DNA of 64,000 bases. It comes from Magicicada septendecula. Its lineage: Eukaryota > Arthropoda > Insecta > Hemiptera > Cicadidae. Under the pieces are notes generated by a model. It did not search any database, was not told where the DNA came from, and worked only from the letters and a program-made list of their open reading frames with translations. The position numbers and the translations under genes were made by a program. Numbering within the stretch: position 1 is the stretch's first letter; the number at the start of each line of letters is the position of its first letter. Shown one piece after another: positions 48,137 to 59,652 of the stretch. The stretch spans positions 87,401,899 through 87,465,898 of the forward strand of contig CM068367.1 in assembly GCA_034769895.1 (NCBI GenBank), read 5' to 3'.

Positions 48137-49249
48137 TTTTTTTCAATCGAATTAAAAACCGATTTTTTACCTTTACCATAAAAGCATGATGTTGTGTCAC
48201 AGCCGGTTAGAGCATGCAAAAATAGTATATTCTCTTTGCAAAATTTATGCTTTCTAAAGCTGTTATCAGAAGAAAATAGACTAGCACTCATGGTTCCTCT
48301 CGTGGGTTTTAAGAGATAAATTTTCTTATTACTAGGTGTAAGCGCAGTAATGAGCACCAAAATATCTACGTCTCTGCAACAATAACTGGAGGTTTATCAT
48401 ATAATTCTAAGGCTGTTTTCACAATTAATAAGTCTGCATCATCGTCAGCTTGTTTAACGTTTATGTTTTCTTCTTCCAAATATCTCGTTAGAATTTCAAT
48501 TAATTGAGTTTTATTATTTTTATTCGAAAGAAATTGTTCTTGGGTCACTGTGACACACATATCTTCATGGAATAAAATATCTGGAGAGGAATTTTGATTG
48601 GTACGGCGATAACGCTCCATAGCTTTGATGCTGTTAGAATTGTTTGTATAGCCATCAAAAACTACAGTAACTTTTGATCTAAAGTGTCTCTTGACATAAT
48701 TTACGTATCTTTGAAAAATACATTTGAACTTGTCATTTTTTGACCATACTACTCTATGCAGTAACATACCACCATCAATGACGTAAATGCAATCTTCAAG
48801 GTTAATCTCAGTGCGGTCTACTTCAAACATATCATATAGTTTAGACTTATCTGTTTTCCGAAATACACCTTCGTAAAACATAGATGTTGGGTACGGTGCA
48901 AGTTCATAACGCATGTAATCTTTTAATTCGTCGTCACTTTTTCTTGCTACACAAATGCGTTGAAATATAAACATTGGATCTATAGGGACAATTTCCTCTT
49001 GAATTTTCAGACTACTATTAACACTTTTTAATGACAGTACTCTATTTTTTCGTTTAAACGAAACTTTATGGAAGTTTGTACCAGCAATTTCTTCTAATCC
49101 TGCTTTTCCAACCTCAAAAGCATTATGACAGTTAATATTATTACCGCCAGTAACTCCAGTAGATATAGACATTATTGAATCTTGATAAGGAAATGGCTCG
49201 TGACAATCAAACCAGGAGTTTATTTTGAGAATATCTTCAGTATCTCGTT
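48130..49249 (-). CDS. Academ transposase XPG/FEN1-like nuclease domain
   Basis: The domain has the acidic motifs of the PIN/XPG flap-nuclease fold in order: IYVIDGGMLLHRVVW (first Asp), VTVVFDGYTNN with KAMERYRR (as in the FEN1 V-F-D-G...K...R-R region), KQADDDADLLIV, then DVDILVLITAL. Next comes LHALTGCDTTSCFYGKGK, like the Gly-Cys-Asp and helix-turn loop that binds DNA in FEN1. Such enzymes use two metal ions to cut branched DNA. Two single-base breaks fall here or at the edge: near 48368, between the third and fourth acidic motifs, and at the A7 run near 48140. With the frame restored all acidic residues would be present. Confidence 0.75.
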
Positions 49250-51324
49250 TTATTTGAGAGAATCTCTAGCATCTACATGCTGATCGGAAGTAGAAAATGT
49301 TATACCACAAAATTTTTCTACTTCTTCGCAGATATCATGTGTATATGGCATCGCTAAAATCCATTTATTTGCAGTACTGGTAGTTACTCCCCGTCCAATC
49401 ATACCACCATCAACTTTCATGACTCTCATTAAGTCCTGTTCGATTGTCATATCAGTACGAGTTCCTGACCAGAATTTCTCAGTTCGTCTTACAGTACAAA
49501 ATCCGTTATTTATAAAATTTTGAAGTTCTTTAATTTTTAAAGCGGTAGTTTCTGGAATTACATCTTGGTTTTGCATTGAGGTGAAAAGTTTTTCAGATTC
49601 TTTTATAAAATGATTCATATATTGTACATATAATAAGGCTGATTTCGTATAATTAAAATGTCCAGTTGCATAAAAATATGGCAACATTTGCTGAATAACT
49701 TGTAATTGAATTTTTAGTAAACCCATTTTTTCAGAGCGCGCAAATGCTTTTGCAATAGAGATCATTCGTATGTATTGTATCCATAATTTTGCAGTTTTAC
49801 CGCGTTCCTCAATTTCAATCATTTTTTCTAGAAATTTACCATTTAAGATGTTTAAAAAATTATGATCTTGTACTTCTTTGTAAGTAAGATTGTCATCTAA
49901 AAATTCTTGTAGTAAAGATTTCATATTTGAATATTCAACTTCTGAAAGATTCATTTCCTCAATAATCTTTTTACACAAAACTATCCAAATTAATGTGTGG
50001 CCTCGTACTGCTCTAGCATAAGCATGGCCATCTAACATCTTATCTACAGTTCCTGGCGCATAGCAACAGCTTAATGCTTCTTTTAAACCGCTTCCTGCCA
50101 TCACATAACCGATTGAACCAAGAAAAGACATAAGCAGATGAAATCCTCCAAGTCGAACAATTACATTATGTATATCATCATCAGGTGAGGATTGGACCAT
50201 TTCAAACGCTTTCTGATACAAAGGTTGATCGAAAGTAACAAAACAATTAAATAGATTTAAGTTTTTCACTAGTTTTACAGCGTATTTTAAAACGGTGTAT
50301 ATTGTATTTTTGTCAGTTGGAGGAGAGTGTACAAAAGGCAAGCAAACAATTCTAGATAATGTATAAGTCATATTTTCCAAAAGCTTGGACATAAAGGCAT
50401 TCCAGCCAGTAATGCCTGGTTTGGTCACTCCATAAATCCAAAGCAAGTCAGCATTAGAAAAATCTATATTATTAAAACTCGGATTATCTACTTTTTCAAA
50501 AACAATGTTTTGGAGTGCATGTGTATTAATATTTTCAAAAATTTGGAATGGTATTTTGTCAATTTTGCTGATTTCTTTTGCAGTAGGCTTAACAGTCAAT
50601 CGTTTTAAGGGAACTTTGTTATAATAACAATCTCTTGGACTTACAATCATAATACCTCCCATACTATGAAAAGTATTTTTCCCGTCTATAGTATTGATAT
50701 TAATATCTGAATTGTCAAATGCCAATTGTGCAAAACAACCAGATCTAAATGGAGAACGTGGACTAAGCAATACACTATTCTCATAAAGTGCTGCTTCTTT
50801 GTTTGATGAACACACTCCCAGATGCGACAATATATCTATAATTCGTTTTGAAGCAAATTTCCTGTGCAACATTACAGACAGACCAACTTGCAATGGTGAT
50901 AGAAAGGTTCTAGGTCTTATGCAACTCATAATTGAATGAGTAATTGCTGTGCATTTTGTTTCATATGAACTAATATCACCTTTTTTATTTTTTAAAATTA
51001 TTTCTTCTATCAGAAACTGAAGGGATTCTGGGATATTCTCATTAATATTTTGGAATATATTATCACTTGGAGGATAAAATTCTGTATTACTTTTCTTCAG
51101 ATTAACATCGTTTCGAATAATTGCTGCTGCAGATTTTAAGATTTTTCTTTTTTCTTCATTTTCATCTTTTTTTGAGGCTATCCATGCTTGACGCATGACA
51201 TTGTATTCACGATCTACAAGACATATGAGGGTTGAGCCACCTTTTCTGGATATAATTCTTATACAATCGCCATAATTTTCTTTTAATTTAGCAATAATGG
51301 TATTTGGATGACAAGCATCATGTC
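49250..51324 (-). CDS. Academ transposase central domain (about 690 codons)
   Basis: This exon has no stop from the acceptor to 49250. It contains blocks I associate with a large family of uncharacterised invertebrate proteins now seen as Academ-like: FLSPLQVGLSVMLHRKFASK, FDNSDININTIDGKNTFHSM with GGIM following, VRLGGFHLLMSFLGSIGYVM, and WILAMPYTHDICEEVEKFCG near the end. No classical DDE triad is evident by eye; several conserved Asp occur. It is predicted soluble, with no membrane segments. Function is inferred only from position between the fingers and the nuclease. The frame is lost one base before the next segment (about 49255). Confidence 0.7.
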
Positions 51325-51418
51325 CTGTTTAAGAAAATTAGATATTAAATAAAATAAACATGAAAATTTAATTTAAAAAATAGTATAATTATAATTTATA
51401 ATTAAGCAATATATTTAC
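51325..51418 (-). other. Predicted 94-nt spliceosomal intron in the Academ gene
   Basis: On the minus strand the exon ends TTATTAG, the donor is GTAAATAT, and the acceptor is TTTTCTTAAACAG. Joining the flanks keeps one open frame, with a Gly codon split after its first base, while reading through hits stops at once. The intron is AT-rich, typical of insects. Confidence 0.75.
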
Positions 51419-52093
51419 CTAATAATGCAATTAATTCTGTGAGCGTAAACTGGGTATCATCACTGTCACTTAAATAATCAAAAATCAATTCCATTTGACG
51501 TGAGATTTTTACATCCTTGGGTCGACCTTTAGCATCACTTGTGTCACGAGTGTAACTGCTTAAAACTTTTTTGTGACAACTGCGGTGATATCTCGCTTGT
51601 ACAGCTACCAAATCATCACAAGAAATTCGTCGTAGAATTGCTTTTCCTAATTCGTCATTATGTCCTGCAATCATTTCTGATAATTTTTCTTTAAAAGTAG
51701 GACTTTGAATTATGGAAATATTTTTGCGTTGATTAATACTTAATCTCGTATTACTTTTATCGGCATCTAATCCACAAATTATACAAAGTTTTTTGAAATT
51801 AAACAATTCTTTACTCTTTCTGACTTTACTCTTGACTGGGCTATATTTACTTTTTTCGACAAAGTGCCTAAATCCTTATAACACAAAACATCATTCCTTT
51901 TTAACGTATATTTTTCTCGACATTTCCTGTGTACTAAAATTGAATCAACTTTTTTTAACATTTCATATTTTCCATCGTTTCTCTCAGAGCTAACTCTTAT
52001 TAAATTCGGTAGTCCTCGAGTCACTTTTTCTGTATCTTCAATACAAAGATCAGCATTACAAATAAAACATATTTCAGTATCACACTGGTCCAT
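51419..52093 (-). CDS. Academ transposase N-terminal Cys/His finger region (5' coding part)
   Basis: The ATG at 52093 begins MDQCDTEICFICNADLCIED. CFIC near the start and HRKC about 45 residues later make a C-x2-C...H-x3-C zinc-binding module. After a one-base break around 51810 a second, similar module follows (CIICGLD, then YHRSCHKKV), so the N-terminus has tandem fingers, probably for DNA binding. The coding part ends in ELIALL at a splice donor (51418). The start is supported because no in-frame ATG lies close upstream and the finger sits right after it. Confidence 0.7.
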
Positions 52094-54150
52094 ATTTAAT
52101 ACCTAAAAATCAAAAAACCTTATGTAGCACTAATGTTCAGTAAAAGTATTCTTTAAAACTTCACCACTAGTGAAGTCAAAATATCTCTTTTGAAAATTTT
52201 TTTATTTTCAATTTTAAATCCACAGTTTTTACCAAATTTGTTTTTTTAAATATGTGCCTTTTATAAACTTTTAATGTATGTAAAAAATGATCAGTACAAA
52301 TAATTTTTTTTTTTTAGAAAAAATGCGTTCTTTACGTTTAATTTTTTTGAATGGTCAAAAAATGGTGTCAGAAAGGCCAAAAAATTTTGTTAATTAACCA
52401 TCCGAAAGTATTTTTAATAAGCTTTAATTTAAGCCGTCGTACACCTTTGTGCCACAATCTTGCCATACTTTATGAGCCCTCAAAATTTTTTTGTGACTTG
52501 CGATTTTTTTGAGGTTATATTCAACATTTCAATATGAAATTTGTGGGGTTTATAGTACTCCACAAAGGTTACCTTTCCCTCAAGTTTTATCAACTTTCAA
52601 TAATTTGTGTTAAAACAACAGCAATTTGTTTATAAACGTCATCGCCACTTTATTTATTGATAGCACATTAACAATAATAATAATATCGACTTCCGTATTA
52701 AGGCTAAAAATGTTATTCATTTATTATAGAATACTGAAAAAAATTCACATTAAAATCGGCTTGTTAGGTCCAAAGATATTTATAAAAACGCTATTTTGCA
52801 ACTTAAATTGTTAATAAAAAAATAAACGGGTTGATTTTACACAAAACTTAACTATTAGCTCAACTTGATCCCATTAACCAATTTAGCATACAAAAAATGA
52901 CTCCCATAACAATTCACATTTGATTTTTATTTTGACTCCACTACACGTGTTCACAAATAAATAAATATTAGCATGTATAAAAAGTGTAAATAAAAACTTT
53001 GAACTGCAATTTTTGTTACCTGTTTTATATGATAAAAACAAAAATATTTGTAATGTTTTGATTATAACCTTTGAAGAAATATCAACTGCGTTACTGCTCC
53101 GTTCTTGTATAGCAGATGTTTGTATGGCATACCACAACAATGGGTGTTGCGCGCGCAGCTACATTTACAGTTGCACACTCGAGGGGAATAGAACGCCGCG
53201 CCGTTTAAAAATTTTACCTGTTTTCTAGGGTCTTGTTTTTAGAGTATAGGTATAATCAGGTAAGAGAAATAACATGAATAGATAGATTTAGCATTGTAGT
53301 AGCTATAACGTTAATTTCAAGTACTCAAATAAACCCACTTAAAAAATACATGTATGTAACGCAAAGGAGGCACCTTTTTTTAGTATATACAATTTTTATT
53401 TATTTTTTTAATTTTGAAAATGATTATAATTTTCATGAGTGTAGTTTTTGATGCAGAACACTTGCAGCTTTCAAATACAATTTTTTGTATTTCGATATCT
53501 CTATTTTTAAGATTAATAAAGGCAGATAAACTCTGAATTTTAGAGTAAATTTAAAATACGTCGAAATACTCACTTTTGAAAAGGTTTTTTTTTTTTAAAT
53601 AACAACTTCAAAAGTAGTTTTCATTATTATAAAATAAAAAGTTTATCTCTTTTAAAGGTAAATTAGTAAAGAACTACTATTTTTTTTAAATTTTATTGTA
53701 TAGTACTTGTAATTTTGTGGTTTCACTTCTTTTTGTATCTACAGTAAATAATTTTACACTATATTCTTTATGTTCAAATAAAATATTTATGTAAAAATCA
53801 ACAAATTTTGAAAGCTATACTGTTCCCCTTCAAAACTAGCCTTTATTTAACTGGCTACGCTTAGATTAAAGAAAGTTATGATATTTTTGAATAGACGCGC
53901 CTGGCTAATTTAGAGAAATTACGCAGGATCGGGGGCAAACGCTCTTTTTAAAACGCAGCGCTCATCATTACCAATTTTCAGGAAAACAGTTCCATTAACG
54001 TAAAAATATGTAAGGAGACTTTCTGAAGGAAATTGTTTGTTCTTCAATATACACCTTTTTATTTCTTCCAACTGTACATATTTACGGAGTGCTTTAAGAA
54101 AATCTGTCTTTGCGATTTTTCCAGACCATTTTCAGAAAACCCTAGAAAGG
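52094..54150. other. Upstream non-coding part of the Academ element
   Basis: About 2 kb of very AT-rich DNA with T-runs and no gene. A small GC-richer patch at about 53140-53210 is the only compositional feature and could be a promoter region for the minus-strand gene; no TATA box or initiator stands out. Confidence 0.45.
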
Positions 54151-54260
54151 TAAACATGCAAAGATTTTTTTATATTAATTATTAACGTTTATTTAACACG
54201 TGCACCAAATATTGCTTTGCCCCAATTTTTTCTCAAGTCAAAATCTCTGGCGACTGGACT
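54151..54260. repeat. Right terminal inverted repeat of Academ-like element
   Basis: Inverse of 46096-46215: TAAACATGCAAAGAT, ACCAAATAT, CTTTGCCCCAATTTTTTCTC and CTCTGGCGACTGGACT, reading inward to outward. Confidence 0.8.
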
Positions 54261-54265
54261 ACTAT

Positions 54266-56397
54266 GGGCAAAATATAAAACGGTTTCTACAACACTCTCT
54301 CTCTCTGTCTTCCCCTCCTCTCTTTCTCTCTTCTCTATCCTCTCTCCTCTCAAAGCAATGACAAACCAGATTGTGATTTTTCTGCCTAGAAATACCTGTT
54401 TACTTAGCCGACTTTAGACTTTAGCCTTACTTCTGAACCGACTTTAGACGTTAGACTTTAGTTCCTATATATGAACATGTGAGAGTATCTGTAAACACAC
54501 ACCCGCATCGTACATATATAAGAAGAGGTCACTTACGGATAATTTTAGAAATTAGAATTCGAAGAAAATGGAAGACATCTAATGGAACAAAGTAATAGAG
54601 ACCAGTAGAAAAGGACGCAGAGTCAACGAGGATTTTAATAATATGAAGAGAAGAAAACAATTAAAATTAAAGGAAGAATGGAGACGCTTGTAGAGGTCTA
54701 ACGCTGAGAAAGAAAAATTAAAAAGCAAACTTTAAGAAGACACAAAACTAAATTTATTTCGCCTTGTTCGAGACACTAAGTCACACGTATGATAATCGCT
54801 GTGAATCTAAACACTGATGCATGCAGATGCGTATCACAACGCGTTGATCAATGTAGCAATAGACTTTTTATAGATTTTACGTCCGAATTTAAGACAATTG
54901 CCATTAATACCTACGGGGACAGGATTTGTTATAATTTGTCAACAATAACTGAAGCTTTTAACTAGTGGATTCTAGAACATAAGCGGAAAATGATTATACT
55001 GTCACCATAAACTCCCTGTCCCCAATCGAATTGACCTTTAAAAGAGTACGAATTAAAAAAAGTTAATTCAATAATATTACGACACGTGAACAATAATTTT
55101 TCTACCAATTATTTACGGGAGCTCTCCATTACTTCTAACAAAGCAAACAAACTGTAAAAACTCTGAAACTGTATTTTTCCGTTTGTTTGTTTGTTTTCAA
55201 AACATTACTTTAAAAAACACACACAAATAAACAAAACAGCGTCACCTCACCGACAGTTAAATTGTCTTCGTTATCTGCGCGAAACGAGTGGGTAAAACGC
55301 CGACGCACCCCTTTCCAACCCCACTGAACCCTCTCCATCACCGACCAATCGTAATTCAGACTCCAACAAACCCGGCAGAGCTGGCTTTCCTCTACTCCGT
55401 TTTAATGATAGTCTAGACGAGCAATTAATTGCGTATTAAGCGATGCTTTTTGTGCTTCATAAAATTTAATTAAGGTTAACGAACGAATCGTTTGCAATTA
55501 AAAAGGGATTTGTATTATTCAAAGTGCTCAAATATTACCCAAATATATTTTCCCATTTACTACAATTACAGTAAACGTTTTATTGTAACAACGTAATCGA
55601 TACATCACCGTTGTCGTCGTCGTCACCATCACTATCATTACCAACATCTTCATCGTCATTTGTTTTTTCCAGATATTTTCTCCAGAACTAACCTTTACCA
55701 GTTACGCATTGTTCCACATTACTTACCCAGTATGTTCCTCGTTCTTGTAAAATAGTACCAACGTCTGTCTGTGATGTTCTTTAACCCCCAATGTAGCAGT
55801 CTTTGTGACAAAATATCCTGCTAGCGAAATACTTTCGGTCGCTGGATTTTATTTTAATAATTCTGATAAAATAAGTTTGTTGACAAATATCCAAGTTGTG
55901 ACAAATAACTAGTTTTGTTGCATATCAGTTTAACTGCTTTCTTGTTTTTCCTTTCCATTCCAAGTGTTGTCCACTCGTCCGAAAATAAGATGAGTCAATC
56001 AATGATTCGCAACGGATCAAACGATGTAATGCTTGTGGGAGAAGCAGTGTATCCCATACCAAAACAACAGCAGTATTTCACTATCAAGAATCCGGAGCTG
56101 CAATGGTTATTCATTTCATTTTTTCCATATTAGCCTGTTAGTTTCGTCATGTTTCTGGCATTATAATCTTAGTACTTGTGAATTGCATGTAAGTACACCG
56201 TTGAGATATTTTTGGATCAATTAACAACACATTTCACTAAGTAGCTGAAATAATTATGGCTAAGAGTTGAAAATTGAGACCACTGCGAGAGTGTCACGCC
56301 TAAGTCATGATTTTCGCAGTAAACATCGAGAAAGAAGAAGGTACCAACCACTTTCTTGTAACTTGTAAACGTTCACACGGCCTTATTTTATTAGGGC
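54266..56397. other. No gene seen
   Basis: A short CT-rich patch (54290-54350) and a small repeat of GACTTTAGAC-like phrases (54408-54465) are present. A 72-residue frame at 55915-56133 starts with a hydrophobic stretch but has no other support. An ATC-like repeat lies near 55620-55660. Confidence 0.45.
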
Positions 56398-56960
56398 TTT
56401 TTTTTTTTTTTTTTTGTATCGGCCATCTAAGGACCACATGCCAATTTCAATTCTTTATTCTTTGTTCTTTTCTTTTTCTTCAATATTCTTTCATCTTTTC
56501 ACTGTGTCTCTTTCTCCTGTCTTCAGTCCACTTTGAACCTGGGTTTTCTCTCTCCTACCCTGGACTCCTTCCATTTTTAACACTTTTGCCCGAAAAACGT
56601 CTCTTTCAGTTGCTTCTTCTGCGTGTATATTATTTTTTTCTGAATCCTTTTGGACTTCTTTACTCCAAAACTTGATGTTGGCTTCTTCCACCACAGATAT
56701 TTAAAGACCTCCTTTTTAACCTATTGTCGTCCATTCTATATAAATGTCCAAAAAATAATAGTCTTCTTTTCCTCATCGTTTCTGTTATATTTTCTATACT
56801 TTGATATATTTCATCATTACTTCTTAATTTCCAACCTTCTGAAGTTTTTCGTGGGCCTAATATTTTCCTAATAATTCGTCTTTCCAATATTTCTAGTTTG
56901 TGTAAATTATAATTCAATGCTAGACATTCACTTGCATATAGGCATTCTAGCTTCACTATT
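56398..56960 (-). mobile_element. LINE 3' end with poly-A tail (copy B)
   Basis: The minus strand encodes the C-terminal region of a LINE reverse transcriptase: YASECLALNYNLHKLEILER, RRIIRKILGPRKTSEGWKLR and RKRRLLFFGHLYRMDDNRL. After frame changes come FRAKVLKMEGVQGR and a short 3' untranslated part. It ends at GGCCGATAC followed by an 18-base A run (plus strand T18 at 56398-56415). It is 5'-truncated at about 56960. Copy A of the same 3' end lies at 2583-2795. Confidence 0.75.
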
Positions 56961-57513
56961 TATTAGGGCTTTATTTTTACAATTTTCTGCTAATGAGCGT
57001 CGCCAGTAGAATGCCATTCGTCCCACAGTAGGGTGATCATTAAAGGATGCAATAAAACGTGGATAAGGTTTACGAGGCACCGATCAAACATTGCTCGTTA
57101 ATCACTATTGGAACAGAATCCAGCAGGATACGGCTATAAAACGTGTGAAACAACAACTAAACGTTTGAAATACGTACATAAAAACGTTTGTTTTGTCCTT
57201 TAAAGTGTAGGTAATGCTGTCTCGGCAATGCTGTCATCTACTTAGCGTTTATTTTTACCACTTGAATACCTTTTTTCTGTTGCCTCATTAAATGTATACA
57301 GTATCAGTTTTTCCATCATCATCCCTTTCACTTATTAGGCCCGTCGCCAGTTACGGTTCCCGCCTTATCTTCAGTCTACCTAGAATTATCTTTCCTCTGT
57401 TCTCTATTGTCTTGGGGTTTCTGCCAACCTACTTTCCTGCATCAACTCCAAATGTTCAACCACTTCATACGGTCTGATCCAATTTTAGCACAAGTCCTAA
57501 TGTATGAAGATCT
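56961..57513. other. No gene seen
   Basis: Mixed-composition DNA with short frames only. Confidence 0.5.
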
Positions 57514-57885
57514 TTATCATCATCATCATCTTCACGGATTAATCCAAAAATGCCTTGTTCTGGTCTCAAAGAGGAAAAGATTAGAGCTGGTCACTCCAGC
57601 GCTTCCTCGAACGTCCCACACCTCTCCGTCCCCTCGGCTTTTAGTTCCAGAGTTGTTTGGGGATGCGGCAGTCATGTTGAAAAAGATATTCCCACCAATT
57701 CAGGCGATACTGGCCGATCCTCTCGAGTATACTCATAATATTCAATTCCTGCCGTATATCTGTGTTTCTTTTACGATCATGGAGAGTATACCCTGCCACG
57801 TGTCTGAGAAATTTCATTTCAGCAGTTTGGATGCAACTGGCTTGACCTTTCGTTAAAGTCCAATTCTCAGACTCATAAAGAAGAT
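57514..57885 (-). mobile_element. LINE fragment with ATC-repeat tail
   Basis: From about 57880 to a stop at 57641 the minus strand is open and encodes LYESENWTLTKGQASCIQTA, EMKFLRHVAGYTLHDRKRN, TDIRQELNIM and QYRLNWWEYLFQHDCRIPKQ. These are the standard C-terminal blocks of RTE-like LINE reverse transcriptases. A short 3' untranslated part leads to ATCATCATCATC at 57516-57530. It is the same family as 7765-8300 and 63836-64000, and the best preserved of the three. Confidence 0.75.
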
Positions 57886-58373
57886 CTTCTTTTACTAATC
57901 ATTCTTCGACTGCGTCCTTTACTTCTCCTTAAAACCTTATCTTCTCTTCCTTTCACTTTTGTTGTAATCCAAGTTCTGCTGTCGTGATAAAGAGTCGTGA
58001 CACGTACTTACACGTCCTACTGTCAGTGTTTGATAGAATTTTAACATTGTTCTTCCCTTTTTACGTATGCTGACAATGCTACGTGTGAATGCGATCTCGG
58101 CCAGTTTCGACGAGACGACGTTTTTACCTGTCCTTACCCGGTCCGGCACTTTCAGTTGGTCACAATTAACCGAATCTGGGGCAACTACTAGAAACGTTTC
58201 TGTTCCCAAAATTCGATGAAGTTTAAATTCTGTAACTTTGTCATTTGTGTGAGTATTTTTGTCATTTCTTCCAATATTTTTGTTACCTTAGGTTAGGTTA
58301 GATGGTTCGTCTATCTACAAATAAGACAAAGACCTATAAATTTAATGTAGCCTACATTGGGAAAGTAGTTGTA

Positions 58374-59652
58374 CGAGGGTAAGTCAATAAGTATCCGCTA
58401 ACAATTTTTATAATAATTTATGATGACAATAGTACAAACTGACAGTTAGCTCATTTTTCAACATACTCTATTTGCTTTTTAATACTCTTGATCCATCGTT
58501 GCACAAGTTTCTTGATGCCTTCTAAAAAAGGTTTTTCTGCTGAGCAGCAACCCACATACCGCTTCCTTCACTTCTTGGTCTCTGGAGAATCGACGGCTCC
58601 TTAAGGCGTCTTTAAGTTAACTAAAGAGATGGTAATTCCACGGGCGAGATTGGGCCTGTACCCAGGATGCTCCAACAGCTCAAAAGGGTTTGGACAGTGT
58701 GGGTGGGAGTACGTAGGCGCGTGTTCTCATGCAAACAAAAGCACTCCTTCCGACAATAGGCCTCAGAGTTTGGATGGAATTGCAGGTTTCAATTTATTGA
58801 ACAACATCTCACTGTAACTTGGACTATTTACTGTTGAGCCCTTCTCCAAGTACTGTTGCAGTATTTCCCTTTGTGGGACTCAGAATGCTTTGAGCATTAC
58901 CCTCCCTGCAGAGGGTTGACTCTTAAATTTTTTTGACCGGAGATTCGGAGTGTTTCCATTCCATGCTGTGGCGTTTGCTTTCAAGTCCAAAGTGGTAGAC
59001 CCACGTTTCATCTCCAGTGACTATTTGCTTCAGAAAAGCTTCACCTTCATTAACATAGCGGTCCAGTAAGCACTGACAGGTGGCCACACGGTTGGGGTTG
59101 TGTTCTTCAGTGAGCTGTTTTGGGACCCATCTAGCATAGACTTTACGAAAGCCAAGCCTGTTATGAATAATTCCATATGCAGAACATTACTAATTTGCAG
59201 ACGGTACACCACTCGGTAGGCACTCTTCGGTTGGTATGAATCATGGCATTAATTTGTTCAATAATGGGATCAGTACTGGAAGAGGTTGGGTTTCCTGATC
59301 TTTCCTTGTCCGTGACACTTGTCCGACCGTTTTTTAAATTTTCGATCCATTCATATACACTCGCTGAGGTAAAATATTATCCTCATATTGTTTTGAAAGC
59401 CTTCTATGGATTTCGGCTCCCGATACACCTCCAAACCACAAAAAATCGGATCACTGGACGCTGTTTTTCGTTGGTGCAAACGGAGAGAGGTGCAGCCATG
59501 TTTATCATGCAACAATCTACAGCTAACTACGTGAAGGACGGTCTAATAGTCCACGATCGGAGACAACGGTGCCATCTGTCAGCGTACAAGAGCACTAAGT
59601 GGTACTGCCAACCTACAGACGATTATAACAAAATTGGAGATACTTATTGACT
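58374..59652 (-). mobile_element. Decayed mariner transposon (second copy)
   Basis: The left end CGAGGGTAAGTCAATAAGTA (58374, preceded by TA) is matched by its inverse ATACTTATTGACT ending near 59652; the last bases of the right end have been lost. The 1.28-kb length fits mariner. The transposase remnant lies on the minus strand. Its ends differ from those of the 9.6-kb and 35.6-kb mariners beyond the outer CGAGG, so it is a separate lineage. Confidence 0.8.
58540..59570 (-). pseudogene. mariner transposase remnant
   Basis: Minus-strand pieces, in order, are VSGAEIHRRLSKQYEDNILP, LGFRKVYARWVPKQLTEEHN and QIVTGDETWVYHFGLESKRH with SMEWKHSESP after it (first catalytic Asp in TGDETW, about 59020-59000). 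The C-terminal LKDALRSRRFSRDQEVKEAV lies near 58600. Several frame changes occur, including one at an A-run just after the TGDETW block, and stops are present. The enzyme is inactive. Confidence 0.8.

Larger units (their letters stand above)
47501..52093 (-). pseudogene. Academ transposase gene (XPG nuclease + CXC finger), four single-base frame breaks
   Basis: The gene reads from an ATG at 52093 to a stop at 47501. It has one recognisable intron and about 1,480 codons in five frame segments: 52093 to about 51810, about 51806 to 49250 (intron removed), about 49255 to 48366, about 48370 to 48130, and about 48136 to 47501. Inside each segment there is no nonsense codon. Each break needs one extra base to continue. 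Order of parts: two Cys/His finger modules, central domain, XPG/FEN1-type nuclease, CXC finger, acidic tail. It should act in the nucleus on the element's own ends. The mechanism is unproven; the nuclease is the presumed DNA-cutting part. As assembled it cannot make a full-length protein. Confidence 0.78.
46096..54260 (-). mobile_element. Academ-superfamily DNA transposon, nearly complete
   Basis: An 8,165-bp element is bounded by imperfect terminal inverted repeats whose outer 16 bp, AGTCCAGTCGCCAGAG, are identical, and by a short target duplication. It carries one long minus-strand gene (47501-52093) with N-terminal Cys/His fingers, an XPG/FEN1-like nuclease and a CXC-type cysteine finger. 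That combination is the hallmark of the Academ superfamily described from repeat databases; no helicase domain is seen, so it would be the helicase-less type. Between the gene and the left repeat lies a dispersed-repeat array (46495-47390). About 2 kb of AT-rich DNA precedes the gene on the right. Only single-base frame breaks spoil the coding region. Confidence 0.8.

Noticed and set aside
55915..56133. 72-residue frame with a hydrophobic N-terminus resembling a signal peptide
   Set aside because: It starts at a non-ATG codon and has no domain, no splice context and no repeat or gene nearby to support it.
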